This document shows positions 23,001 to 36,350 of a stretch of 64,000 bases of DNA, in pieces (positions within the stretch are counted from its first letter, which is position 1; every line of letters starts with the position of its first letter). The translations under genes and the position numbers were made by a program. This stretch comes from Nomia melanderi. Lineage: Eukaryota; Arthropoda; Insecta; Hymenoptera; Halictidae. The stretch is taken from the NCBI RefSeq assembly GCF_051020985.1, contig NW_027475133.1:1054001-1118000 (forward strand), given 5' to 3'. Below the pieces are notes generated by a model. The model worked only from the letters and a program-made list of their open reading frames with translations, ran no database searches and was not told the DNA's origin.

Positions 23001-25540
23001 TATATATCTGGTGATATCTCGGGTGCTATTACAGATAGCGCAATAAATCAAAGTGCATTGTCTGTAGGAGGCCCTGGCGCATGAATCTGTGCAGCGGGAA
23101 CGTCCTCGGACCACCAGGGGCTGAGAAAACCACAGTCTCATGGGGCCGGACACTCAGGGTCAGGGAAAAATCCAATATATATCTGGTGATATCTCGGGCG
23201 CTATTAGAGATAGCACAATAAACCAAAGTGAATTATCTGCAGGAGGCCCTGGCGCATGAATCTGTGCAGCGGGAACGACCTCGGACCACCAGGGGCCGAG
23301 AAAACCACCGTCACATGGGGCCGGACACTCAGGGTCAGGGAAAAATCCAATATATATCTGGTGATATCTCGGGTGCTATTAGAGATACCGCAATAAACCA
23401 AAGTGAGTTATCTGCAGGAGGCCCTGGCGCCTGAAGCTGTGCAGCGGGAACGACCTCGGACCGCCAGGGGCCGAGACAACGACCGTCTCATGGGGCCGGA
23501 CACTCAGGGTCAGGGTAAAATCCAATATATATCTGGTGATATGTCGGGTGCTATTACAGATAGCGCAATAAATCAAAGTGCATTGTCTGTAGGAGGTCCT
23601 GGCGCATGAATCTGTGCAGGGGGAACGACCTCGGACCACCAGAGGCCGAGAAAAGCAGTCTCATGGGGCCGGACACTCAGGGTCAGGGGAAAATCCAATA
23701 TATATCTGGTGATATCTCGGTTGCTATTAGAGATAGCGCAATAAACCAAAGTGAATTATCTGCAGGAGGCCCTGGCGCATGAATCTGTGCAGCGGGAACG
23801 ACCTCGGACCACCAGGGGCCGAGAAAACCACAGTCTCATGGGGCCGGACACTCAGGGTCAGGGGAAAATCCAATATATATCTGGTGATATCTTGGGTGCT
23901 ATCAGAGATAGCGCAATAAACCAACGTGAATTATCTGCAGGAGGCCTGGCGCATGAATGTGTGCAGCGGGAACGACCTCGGACCACCAGGGGCCGAGAAA
24001 ACGACCGTCTCATGGGGCCGGACACTCAGGGTCAGTGAAAAATCCAATATATATCTGGTGATATCTCGGGTGCTATTACAGATAGCGCAATAAATCAAAG
24101 TGCATTGTCTGTAGGAGGCCCTGGCGCATGAATCTGTGCAGCGGGAACGACCTCGGACCACCAGGGGCCGAGAGAACCACAGTCTCATTGGGCCGGACAC
24201 TCAGGGTCAGGGGAAAATCCAGTATATATCTCTTGATATCTCGGGTGCTATTACAGATAGCGCAATAAATCAAAGTGCATTGTCTGTAGGAGGCCCTGGC
24301 GCATGAATCTGTACAGCGGGAACGACCTCGGACCACCAGGGGCCGAGAAAACCACAGTCTCATTGGGCCGGACACTCAGGGTCAGGGAAAATCCAATATA
24401 TATCTGGTGATATCTCGGGTGCTATTAGAGATAGCGCAATAAATCAAAGTGCATTGTCTGTAGGAGGCCCTGGCGCATGAATCTGTGCAGCGGGAACGAC
24501 CTCGGAACACCAGGGACCGAGAAAACCACCGTCTCATGGGGCCGGACTCTCAGGGTCAGTGAAAAATCCAATATATATGTGGTGATATCTCGGGTGCTAT
24601 TACAGATAGCGCAATAAATCAAAGTGCATTGTCTGTAGGAGACCCTGGCGCATGAACCTGTGCAGCGGGAACGACCTCGGACCACCAGGGGCCGAGAAAA
24701 CGACCGTCTCATGGGGCCAGACTCTCAGGGTCAGTGAAAAATCCAATATATATCTGGTGATATCTCGAGTGCTATTAGAGATAGCGCAATAAACCAAAGT
24801 GAATTAGCTGCAGGAGGCCCTGGCGCATGAATCTGTGCAACGGGAACGACCGCGGACCACCAGGGGCCGAGAAAACCACAGTCTCATGGGGCCGGACACT
24901 CAGGGTCAGGGGAAAATCCAATATAGATCTGGTGATATCTCGGGTGCTATTACAGATAGCGCAATAAATCAAAGTGCATTGTCTGTAGGAGGCCCTGGCG
25001 CATGAATCTGTGCAGCGGGAACGACCTCGGACGACCAGGGACCGAGAAAACCACAATCTCATGGGGCCGGACACTCAGGGTCAGGGGAAAATCCAATATA
25101 TATCTGGTGATATCTCGGGTGCTATTAGAGATAGCGCAATAAACCAAAGTGAATTATCTGCAGGAGGCCCTGGCGCATGAATCTGTGCAACGGGAACGAC
25201 CTCGGACCACCAGGGGCCGAGAAAACCACAGTCTCATGTGGCCGGACACTCAGGGTCAGGGGAAAATCCAATATATATCTGGTGATATCTCGGGTGCTAT
25301 TAGAGATAGCGCAATAAATCAAAGTGCAATGTCTGTAGGAGGCCCTGGCGCATGAATCTGTGCAGCGGGAACGACCTCGGAACACCAGGGGCCGAGAAAA
25401 CCACCGTCTCATGGGGCAGGACACTCAGGGTCAGTGAAAAATCCAATATATATCTGGTGATATCTCGGGTGCTATTAGAGATAGCGCAATAAACCAAAGT
25501 GAATTGTCTGCAGGAGGCCCTGGCGCATGAATCTGTGCAA
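23000..25540. repeat. Long block duplication, copy 1 (lacks one monomer)
   Basis: Matches about 26,145-28,863. From 23,727 onward the spacing to the second copy is 3,324 bp (19 monomers minus 1). Shared derived marks include AGGAGGCCTGGCGC with its 1-bp deletion (23,945 and 27,268), GTCAGGGAAAATCC with a 1-bp deletion (24,387 and 27,711), and CTCTTGATATC (24,232 and 27,553). Before 23,450 the spacing is 3,146 bp, so this copy is one monomer shorter. A private 2-bp deletion lies at about 23,654-23,657. Confidence 0.85.
23390..23570. repeat. Chimeric monomer at a one-monomer deletion junction
   Basis: The left part (GAGTTATCTGC, GGCGCCTGAAGCTGTG) equals that at 26,550-26,590, and the right part (GGACCGCCAGG, GACAACGACCG, GATATGTCGGG) equals that at 26,780-26,875. 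In the second block those two parts belong to neighbouring monomers. The switch lies within the shared bases at about 23,433-23,462. This is what an in-register crossover or deletion between adjacent monomers leaves behind. Confidence 0.85.
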
Positions 25541-26144
25541 CGGGAACGACCTCGGACCACCAGGGGCCGAGAAAACCACAGTCTCATGGGGCCGGACTCT
25601 CAGGGTCAGGGAAAAATCCAATATATATCTGGTGATATCTCGGGTGCTGTTAGAAATAGCGCAATAAATCAAAGTGAATTAACTGCAGGGGGCCCTGGCG
25701 CATGAATCTGTGCAGCGGGAACGACCTCGGACCACCAGGGGCCGAGAAAACCACAGTCTCATGGGGCCGGACACTCAGGGTCAGGGGAAAATCCAATATA
25801 GATCCGGTGATATCTCGGGTGCTATTACAGATAGCGCAATAAATCAAAGTGCATTACCTGTAGGAGGCCCTGGCGCATGAATCTGTGCAGCGGGAACGTC
25901 CTCGGACCTCCAGGGGCCGAGACAACAACCGTCTCATTGGGCCGGACACTCAGGGTCAGGGTAAAATCCAATATATATCTGGTGATATCTCGGGTGCTAT
26001 AACAGATAGCGCAATAAATCAAAGTGCATTGTCTGTCGGAGGCCCTGGCGCATGAATCTGTGCAGCGGGAACGACCTCGGACCACCAGGGGCCGAGAAAA
26101 CGACCGTCTCATGGGGCCGGACGCTCAGGGTCAGTGAAAAATCC

Positions 26145-28863
26145 AATATATATCTGGTGATATCTCGGGTGCTATTACAGATAGCGCAATAAATCAAAGT
26201 GCATTGTCTGTAGGAGGCCCTGGCGCATGAATCTGTGCAGCGGGAACGACCTCGGACCACCAGGGGCCGAGAAAACCACAGTCTCATGGGGCCGGACACT
26301 CAGGGTCAGGGAAAAATCCAATATATATCTGGTGATATCTCGGGCACTATTAGAGATAGCGCAATAAACCAAAGTGAATTATCTGCAGGAGGCCCTGGCG
26401 CATGAATCTGTGCAGCGGGAACGACCTCGGACCACCAGGGGCCGAGAAAACCACCGTCACATGGGGCCGGACACTCAGGGTCAGGGAAAAATCCAATATA
26501 TATCTGGTGATATCTCGGGTGCTATTAGAGATAGCGCAATAAACCAAAGTGAGTTATCTGCAGGAGGCCCTGGCGCCTGAAGCTGTGCAGCGGGAACGAC
26601 CTCGGACCACCAGGGGCCGAGAAAACCACCGTCTCGATGGGGCCGGACACTCTGGGTCAGGGAAAAATCCAATATATATGTGGTGATATCTTGGGTGCTA
26701 TTACAGATAACGCAATAAATCAAAGTGCATTGTCTGTAGGAGGCCCTGGCGCATGAATCTGTGCAGCGGGGACGTCCTCGGACCGCCAGGGGCCGAGACA
26801 ACGACCGTCTCATGGGGCCGGGCACTCAGGGTCAGGGTAAAATCCAATATATATCTGGTGATATGTCGGGTGCTATTACAGATAGCGCAATAAATCAAAG
26901 TGCATTGTCTGTAGGAGGTCCTGGCGCATGAATCTGTGCAGCGGGAACGACCTCGGACCACCAGGGGCCGAGAAAAGCAAAGTCTCATGGGGCCGGACAC
27001 TCAGGGTCAGGGTAAAATCCAATATATATCTGGTGATATCTCGGGTGCTATTAGAGATAGCGCAATAAACCAAAGTGAATTATCTGCAGGAGGCCCTGGC
27101 GCATGAATCTGTGCAGCGGGAACGACCTCGGACCACCAGGGGCCGAGAAAACCACAGTCCCATGGGGCCGGACACTCAGGGTCAGGGGAAAATCCAATAT
27201 ATATCTGGTGATATCTCGGGTGCTATCAGAGATAGCGCAATAAACCAACGTGAATTATCTGCAGGAGGCCTGGCGCGTGAATGTGTGCAGCGGGAACGAC
27301 CTCGGACCACCAGGGGCCGAGAAAACGACCGTCTGATGGGGCCGGACACTCAGGGTCAGTGAAAAATCCAATATATATCTGGTGATATCTCGGGTGCTAT
27401 TACAGATAGCGCAATAAATCAAAGTGCATTGTCTGTAGGAGGCCCTGGCGCATGAATCTGTGCAGCGGGAACGACCTCGGACCACCAGGGGCCGAGAGAA
27501 CCACAGTCTCATTGGGCCGGACACTCAGGGTCAGGGGAAAATCCAGTATATATCTCTTGATATCTCGGGTGCTATTACAGATAGCGCAATAAATCAAAGT
27601 GCATTGTCTGTAGGAGGCCCTGGCGCATGAATCTGTACAGCGGGAACGACCTCGGACCACCAGGGGCCGAGAAAACCACAGTCTCATTGGGCCGGACATT
27701 CAGGGTCAGGGAAAATCCAATATATATCTGGTGATATCTCGGGTGCTATTAGAGATAGCGCAATAAATCAAAGTGCATTGTCTGTAGGAGGCCCTGGCGC
27801 ATGAATCTGTGCAGCGGGAACGACCTCGGAACACCAGGGACCGAGAAAACCACCGTCTCATGGGGCCGGACTCTCAGGGTCAGTGAAAAATCCAATATAT
27901 ATGTGGTGATATCTCGGGTGCTATTACAGATAGCGCAATAAATCAAAGTGCATTGTCTGTAGGAGACCCTGGCGCATGAACCTGTGCAGCGGGAACGACC
28001 TCGGACCACCAGGGGCCGAGAAAACGACCGTCTCATGGGGCCAGACGCTCAGGGTCAGTGAAAAATCCAATATATATCTGGTGATATCTCGAGTGCTATT
28101 AGAGATAGCGCAATAAACCAAAGTGAATTATCTGCAGGAGGCCCTGGCGCATGAATCTGTGCAACGGGAACGACCGCGGACCACCAGGGGCCGAGAAAAC
28201 CACAGTCTCATGGGGCCGGACACTCAGGGTCAGGGGAAAATCCAATATAGATCTGGTGATATCTCGGGTGCTATTACAGATAGCGCAATAGATCAAAGTG
28301 CATTGTCTGTAGGAGGCCCTGGCGCATGAATCTGTGCAGCGAGAACGACCTCGGACGACCAGGGGCCGAGAAAACCACAATCTCATGGGGCCGGACACTC
28401 AGGGTCAGGGGAAAATCCAATATATATCTGGTGATATCTCGGGTGCTATTAGAGATAGCGCAATAAACCAAAGTGAATTATCTGCAGGAGGCCCTGGCGC
28501 ATGAATCTGTGCAACGGGAACGACCTCGGACCACCAGGGGCCGAGAAAACCACAGTCTCATGGGGCCGGACACTCAGGGTCAGGGGAAAATCCAATATAT
28601 ATCTGGTGATATCTCGGGTGCTATTAGAGATAGCGCAATAAATCAAAGTGCAATGTCTGTAGGAGGCCCTGGCGCATGAATCTGTGCAGCGGGAACGACC
28701 TCGGAACACCTGGGGCCGAGAAAACCACCGTCTCATGGGGCAGGACACTCAGGGTCAGTGAAAAATCCAATATATATCTGGTGATATCTCGGGTGCTATT
28801 AGAGATAGCGCAATAAAATAAAGTGAATTGTCTGCAGGAGGCCCTGGCGCATGAATCTGTGCA
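26145..28863. repeat. Long block duplication, copy 2 (full length)
   Basis: Keeps the monomer that copy 1 lost, including a 1-bp insertion at 26,636 (GTCTCGATGG) and ACACTCTGGGTC. The match to copy 1 ends where GCAACGGGAACGACCTCGG (25,535) is replaced by GCAGTGGGAACGATCTCGG (28,861), inside a monomer. Substitutions between the copies are few, for example GGCGCATGAATG against GGCGCGTGAATG. Confidence 0.85.
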
Positions 28864-31527
28864 GTGGGAACGATCTCGGACCATCAGGGGCCGAGACATC
28901 CACCGTCTCATGGGGCCGGACACTCAGAGTCAGTGACAAATCCAGTATATATCTGGTGATATCTCGGGTGCTAATAGAGATAGCGCAATAAACCAAAGTG
29001 AATTATCTGCAGGAGGCCCTAGCGCATGAATCTGTGCAGCGGGAACGTCCTCGGACCTCCAGGGGCCGAGACAACCACCGTCTCATGGGGCCGGACACTC
29101 AGGGTCAGCGTAAAATCCAATATATATCTGGTGATATCTCGGGTGCTATTGCAGATAGCGCAATAAACCATAGTGAATTATCTGCAGGAGGCCCTGGCGC
29201 ATGAATCTGTGCAGCGGGAACGACCTCGGACCACCAGGGGCCGTAAAAACCACAGTCTCATGGGGCCGGATACTCAGGGTCAGGGGAAAATCCAATAAAG
29301 ATCTGGTGATATCTCGGGTGCTATTACAGATAGCGCAATAAATCAAAGTGCATTGTCTGTAGGAGGCCCTGGCGCATGAATCTGTGCAGCGGGAACGACC
29401 TCGGACCACCAGGGGCCGAGACAACCACCGTCTCATGGGGCCGGACACTCAGGGTCAGGGAAAAATCAAAAATATATCTGGTGACATCTCGGGTGCTATT
29501 ACAGATAGCGCAATAAATCAAATTGCATTGTCTGTAGGAGGCCCTGGCGCATGAATCTGTGAAGCGGCAACGACCTCGGACCACCAGGGGCCGAGAAAAC
29601 CACAGTCTCATGGGGCCGGACACTCAGAGTCAGGGCAAAATCCAATATATATCTGGTGATATCTCGGGTGCTATTAGAGATAGCGCAATAAACCAAAGTG
29701 AATTATATGCAGGAGGCCCTGGCGCATGAATCTGTGCAGCGGGAACGACCTCGGACCACCAGGGGCCGAGAAAACCACCGTCTCATGGGGCCGGACACTC
29801 AGGGTCAGGGAAAAATGCTATATATATCTGGTGATATGTCGGGTGCTATTACAGATAGCGCAATAAATCAAAGTGCATTGTCTGGAGGAGGCCCTGGCGC
29901 ATGAATCTGGGCAGCGGGAACGACCTCGGACCACCAGGGGCCGAGAAAACCACAGTCTCATGGGGCCGGACACTCAGGGTCAGGGGAAAATCCAATATAT
30001 ATCTGGTGATATCTCGGGTGCTATTAGATACAGCGCAATAAACCAAAGTGAATTATCTGCAGGAGGCCCTGGCGCATGAATCTGGGCAGCCGGAACGACC
30101 TCGGACCACCAGGGGCCGAGAAAACCACAGTCTAATGGGGCCGGACACTCAGGGTCAGGGGAAAATCCAATATATATCTGGTGATATCTCGGGTGCTATT
30201 AGAGATAGCGCAATAAACCAAAGTGAATTATCTGCAGGAGGCCCTGGCGCATGCATCTGTCCAGCGGGAACGACCTCGGTCCACCAGGGGCCGAGAAAAC
30301 CACCGTCTCATGGGGCTGGACACTCAGGGTGAGGGTAATATCCAATATATATCTGGTGATATCTCGGGTGCTATTACAGATAGCGCAATAAATCAAAGTG
30401 CATTGTCTGTAGGAGGCCCTGGCGCATGAATCTGTGCAGCGGGAACGACCTCGGAACACAAGGGGCCGAGAAAACCACCGTCTCATGGTGCAGGACTCTC
30501 AGGGTCAGTGAAAAATCCAATATATATCTGGTGATATCTCGGGTGCTATTACACATAGCGCAATAAATCAAAGTGCATTGTCTGTAGGAGACCCTGGCGC
30601 ATGAACCTGTGCAGCGGGAACGACGTCGGACCACCAGGGGCCGAGAAAACGACCGTCTCATGGGGCCGGACGCTCAGGGTCAGTGAAAAATCCAATATAT
30701 ATCTGGTGATATCTCGGGTGCTATTGGAGATAGCGAAATAAACCAAAGTGAATTATCTGCAGCAGGCCCTGGCGCATGAATCTGTGCAACGGGAACGACC
30801 TCGGACCACCAGGGGCCGAGAAAACCACAGTCTCATGGGGCCGGACACTCAGAGTCAGGGGAAAATCCAATATAGATCTGGTGATATCTCGGGTGCTATC
30901 ACAGATAGCGCAATAAACCAAAGTGAATTATCTGCAGGAGGCCCTGGCGCATGAATCTGTGCAACGGGAACGTTCTCGGACCACCAGGGGCCGAGAAAAC
31001 CACAGTCTCATGGGGCCGGACACTCAGGGTCAGGGGAAAATCCAATATAGATCTGGTGATATCTCGGGTGCTATTACAGATAGCGCAATAAATCAAAGTG
31101 CATTACCTGTAGGAGGCCCTGGCGCATGAATCTGAGCAGCGGGAACGACCTCGGACCACCAGGGGCCGAGAAAACCACCGTCTCATGGGTCCGGACACTC
31201 AGGGTCAGGGAAAAATCCAATATATATCTGGTGATATCTCGGGTGCTATTAGAGATAGCGCAATAAACCAAAGTGAGTTATCTGCAGGAGGCCCTGGCGC
31301 CTGAAGCTGTGCAGCGGGAACGACCTCGGACCACCAGGGGCCGAGAAAACCACCGTCTCGATGGGGCCGGACACTCTGGGTCAGGGAAAAATCCAATATA
31401 TATGTGGTGATATCTCGGGTGCTATTACAGATAACGCAATAAATCAAAGTGCATTGTCGGTAGGAGGCCCTGGCGCATGAATCTGTGCAGCGGGGACGTC
31501 CTCGGACCGCCAGGGGCCGAGACAACG
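28864..31527. repeat. Mixed monomers including the GCCTGAAGCTGTG module
   Basis: 31,255-31,545 repeats the two-monomer module of 26,531-26,820, with the same 1-bp insertion (31,360) and CGGGGACGTCCTCGGACCGCC. The first part of that module also recurs at 57,525-57,720. 29,815-30,240 (AAAAATGCTATATAT, GATATGTCGGG, GTCTGGAGG, TTAGATACAGCGC) is an earlier version of the start of the 14-mer below. Confidence 0.8.
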
Positions 31528-33900
31528 ACCGTCTCATGGGGCCGGACACTCAGGGTCTGGGAAAAATGCTATATATATCTGGTGATATGTCGGGTGCTAT
31601 TACAGATAGCGCAATAAATCAAAGTGCATTGTCTGGAGGAGGCCCTGGCGCATGTATCTGGGCAGCGGGAACGACCTCGAACCACCAGGGGCCGAGAAAA
31701 CCACCGTCTCATGGGGCCGGACACTCAGGGTCAGGGGAAAATCCAATATATATCTGGTGATATCTCGGGTGCTATTAGATACAGCGCAATAAACCAAAGT
31801 GAATTATCTGCAGGAGGCCCTGGCGCATGAATCTGGGCAGCGGGAACGACCTCGGACCACCAGGGGCCGAGAAAACCACAGTCTAATGGGGCCGGACACT
31901 CAGGGTCAGGGGAAAATCCAATATATATCTGGTGATATCTCGGGTGCTATTAGAGATAGCGCAATAAACCAAAGTGAATTATCTGCAGGAGGCCCTGCCG
32001 CATGCATCTGTAAAGCGGGAACGACCTCGGAACACCAGGGGCCGAGAAAACCACCGTCTCATGGGGCAGGACACTCAGGGTCAGTGAAAAATCCAATATA
32101 TATCTGCTGATATCTCGGGTGCTGTTACAGATAGCGCAATAAATCAAAGTGCATTGTCTGTAGGAGACCCTGGCGCATGAACCTGTGCAGCGGGAACGTT
32201 CTCGGACCTCCAGGGACCGAGAAAACCACAGTCTCATGGTGCCGGACACTCAAGGTCAGGGGAAAATCCAATATATATGTGGTGATATCTCGGGTGCTAT
32301 TACAGATAGCGCAATAAATCAAAGTGCATTGTCTGTAGGCGACCCTGGCGCATGAACCTGTCCAGCGGGAACGACCTCGGACCACCAGGGGCCGAGAAAA
32401 CCACCGTCTCATGGGGCCGGACACTCTGGGTCAGCGAAAAATCCAATATATATCTGGTGATATCTCGGGTGCTATTACAGATAGCGCAATAAATCAAAGT
32501 GCATTGTCTGTAGGAGGCCCTGGCGCATGACTCTGTGCAGCGGGAACGACCTCGGACCACCAGGGGCCGAGAAAACTACAGTCTCATGCGGCCGGACACT
32601 CAGGGTCTGGGGAAAATCCAATACATATCTGGTGATATCTCGGGTCCTATTACAGATAGCGAAATAAATCAAAGTGCATTGTCTGTAGGAGGCCCTGGCG
32701 CATGAATCTGTGCAGCGGGAACGACCTCGGACCACCAGGGGCCGAGGAAACCACAGTCTCATGGGGCCGGACACTCAGGGTCAGGGAAAAATCCAATATA
32801 TATCTGGTGATATCTTGGGTGCTATTAGATATAGCGCAATAAACCAAAGTGAATTATCTGCAGGAGGCCCTGGCGCATGAATCTGTGCAACGGGAACGAC
32901 CTCGGACCACCAGGGGCCGAAAAATCCACAGTCTCATGGGGCCGGACACTCAGGATCAGGGAAAAATCCAATATATATCTGGTGATATCTTGGGTGCTAT
33001 TAGAGATAGCGTAATAAACCAAAGTGAATTATCTGCAGGAGGCCCTGGCGCAAGAATCTGTGCAGCGGGAACGACCTCGGACCACCAGGGGCCGAGACAA
33101 CAACCGTCTCATGGGGCCGGACACTCAGGGTCAGGGAAAAATCCAATATATATCTGGTGATATCTCGGGTTATATTACAGATAGCACAATAAATCAAAGT
33201 GCATTGTCTGTAGGAGGCCCTGGCGCATGAATCTGTGCAGAGGGAACGATTTCGGACCACCAGGGGCCGAGACAACAACCGTCTCATGGGGCCGGACACT
33301 CAGGGTCAGGGAAAAATCCAATATATATCTGGTGATATCTCGGGTTATATTACAGATAGCACAATAAATCAAAGTGCATTGTCTGTAGGAGGCCCTGGCG
33401 CATGAATCTGTGCAGAGGGAACGACCTCGGACCACCAGGGGCCGAGAAAACCACCGTCTCATGGCGCCGGACACTCAGGGTCAGGGGAAAATCCAATATA
33501 TATCTGGTGATATCTCGGGTGCTATTACAGATAGCGCAATAAATCAAAGTGAATTATCTGCAGGAGGCCCTGGCGCATGAATCTGTGCAGCGGGAACGAC
33601 CTCGGACCACCAGGGGCCGAGAAAACCACAGTCTCATGGAGCCGGACACTCAGGGTCAGGGGAAAATCCAATATATATCTGGTGATATCTCGGGTGCTAT
33701 TACAGATAGCGCAATAAACCAAAGTGAATTATCTGCAGGAGGCCCTGGCGCATGAATCTGTGCAGCGGGAACGACCTCGGACCACCAGGGGCCGAGAAAA
33801 CCACAGTCTCATGGAGCCGGACACTCAGGGTCAGGGGAAAATCCAATATATATCTGGTGATATCTCGGGTGCTATTACAGATAGCGCAATAAATCAAAGT
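31528..33900. repeat. 14-monomer higher-order repeat (2,450 bp), copy 1
   Basis: Aligns with 33,978-36,350 at a constant spacing of 2,450 bp without any indel. I noticed only a few substitutions (for example GGCGACCC at 32,338 against GGAGACCC at 34,788, and ACACTCAGG near 31,720 against ACAGTCAGG near 34,170). Contains a near-identical monomer pair with the GTTATAT dyad (about 33,060-33,410) and another near-identical pair with CATGGAGCCGG (about 33,550-33,899). A linking stretch of 77 bp, 33,901-33,977, is satellite of a different variant. Confidence 0.92.
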
Positions 33901-33977
33901 TCATTGTCTGGAGGAGGCCCTGGCGCTTGAATCTGTGCAGCGGGAACGACCTCGGACCACCAGGGGCCGAGAAAACC

Positions 33978-36350
33978 ACCGTCTCATGGGGCCGGACACT
34001 CAGGGTCTGGGAAAAATGCTATATATATCTGGTGATATGTCGGGTGCTATTACAGATAGCGCAATAAATCAAAGTGCATTGTCTGGAGGAGGCCCTGGCG
34101 CATGTATCTGGGCAGCGGGAACGACCTCGAACCACCAGGGGCCGAGAAAACCACCGTCTCATGGGGCCGGACAGTCAGGGTCAGGGGAAAATCCAATATA
34201 TATCTGGTGATATCTCGGGTGCTATTAGATACAGCGCAATAAACCAAAGTGAATTATCTGCAGGAGGCCATGGCGCATGAATCTGGGCAGCGGGAACGAC
34301 CTCGGACCACCAGGGGCCGAGAAAACCACAGTCTAATGGGGCCGGACACTCAGGGTCAGGGGAAAATCCAATATATATCTGGTGATATCTCGGGTGCTAT
34401 TAGAGATAGCGCAATAAACCAAAGTGAATTATCTGCAGGAGGCCCTGCCGCATGCATCTGTAAAGCGGGAACGACCTCGGAACACCAGGGGCCGAGAAAA
34501 CCACCGTCTCATGGGGCAGGACACTCAGGGTCAGTGAAAAATCCAATATATATCTGCTGATATCTCGGGTGCTGTTACAGATAGCGCAATAAATCAAAGT
34601 GCATTGTCTGTAGGAGACCCTGGCGCATGAACCTGTGCAGCGGGAACGTTCTCGGACCTCCAGGGACCGAGAAAACCACAGTCTCATGGTGCCGGACACT
34701 CAAGGTCAGGGGAAAATCCAATATATATGTGGTGATATCTCGGGTGCTATTACAGATAGCGCAATAAATCAAAGTGCATTGTCTGTAGGAGACCCTGGCG
34801 CATGAACCTGTCCAGCGGGAACGACCTCGGACCACCAGGGGCCGAGAAAACCACCGTCTCATGGGGCCGGACACTCTGGGTCAGCGAAAAATCCAATATA
34901 TATCTGGTGATATCTCGGGTGCTATTACAGATAGCGCAATAAATCAAAGTGCATTGTCTGTAGGAGGCCCTGGCGCATGACTCTGTGCAGCGGGAACGAC
35001 CTCGGACCACCAGGGGCCGAGAAAACTACAGTCTCATGCGGCCGGACACTCAGGGTCTGGGGAAAATCCAATACATATCTGGTGATATCTCGGGTCCTAT
35101 TACAGATAGCGAAATAAATCAAAGTGCATTGTCTGTAGGAGGCCCTGGCGCATGAATCTGTGCAGCGGGAACGACCTCGGACCACCAGGGGCCGAGGAAA
35201 CCACAGTCTCATGGGGCCGGACACTCAGGGTCAGGGAAAAATCCAATATATATCTGGTGATATCTTGGGTGCTATTAGATATAGCGCAATAAACCAAAGT
35301 GAATTATCTGCAGGAGGCCCTGGCGCATGAATCTGTGCAACGGGAACGACCTCGGACCACCAGGGGCCGAAAAATCCACAGTCTCATGGGGCCGGACACT
35401 CAGGATCAGGGAAAAATCCAATATATATCTGGTGATATCTTGGGTGCTATTAGAGATAGCGTAATAAACCAAAGTGAATTATCTGCAGGAGGCCCTGGCG
35501 CAAGAATCTGTGCAGCGGGAACGACCTCGGACCACCAGGGGCCGAGACAACAACCGTCTCATGGGGCCGGACACTCAGGGTCAGGGAAAAATCCAATATA
35601 TATCTGGTGATATCTCGGGTTATATTACAGATAGCACAATAAATCAAAGTGCATTGTCTGTAGGAGGCCCTGGCGCATGAATCTGTGCAGAGGGAACGAT
35701 TTCGGACCACCAGGGGCCGAGACAACAACCGTCTCATGGGGCCGGACACTCAGGGTCAGGGAAAAATCCAATATATATCTGGTGATATCTCGGGTTATAT
35801 TACAGATAGCACAATAAATCAAAGTGCATTGTCTGTAGGAGGCCCTGGCGCATGAATCTGTGCAGAGGGAACGACCTCGGACCACCAGGGGCCGAGAAAA
35901 CCACCGTCTCATGGCGCCGGACACTCAGGGTCAGGGGAAAATCCAATATATATCTGGTGATATCTCGGGTGCTATTACAGATAGCGCAATAAATCAAAGT
36001 GAATTATCTGCAGGAGGCCCTGGCGCATGAATCTGTGCAGCGGGAACGACCTCGGACCACCAGGGGCCGAGAAAACCACAGTCTCATGGAGCCGGACACT
36101 CAGGGTCAGGGGAAAATCCAATATATATCTGGTGATATCTCGGGTGCTATTACAGATAGCGCAATAAACCAAAGTGAATTATCTGCAGGAGGCCCTGGCG
36201 CATGAATCTGTGCAGCGGGAACGACCTCGGACCACCAGGGGCCGAGAAAACCACAGTCTCATGGAGCCGGACACTCAGGGTCAGGGGAAAATCCAATATA
36301 TATCTGGTGATATCTCGGGTGCTATTACAGATAGCGCAATAGATCAAAGT
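33978..36350. repeat. 14-monomer higher-order repeat (2,450 bp), copy 2
   Basis: Starts at ACCGTCTCATGGGGCCGG with CAGGGTCTGGG and ends where AAATCAAAGTTCATTG of copy 1 is replaced by AGATCAAAGTGAATTA. The monomer order of copy 1 is preserved throughout. The TTCATTGTCTGGAGG tail that ends copy 1 reappears at 36,525, just beyond this copy, so the boundary itself was reshuffled. Confidence 0.92.

Noticed and set aside
23654..27715. Many independent indels in 23-28 kb
   Set aside because: Three of the events recur at matching places in duplicated blocks, so they are copies of the same events and not a mutation hotspot.
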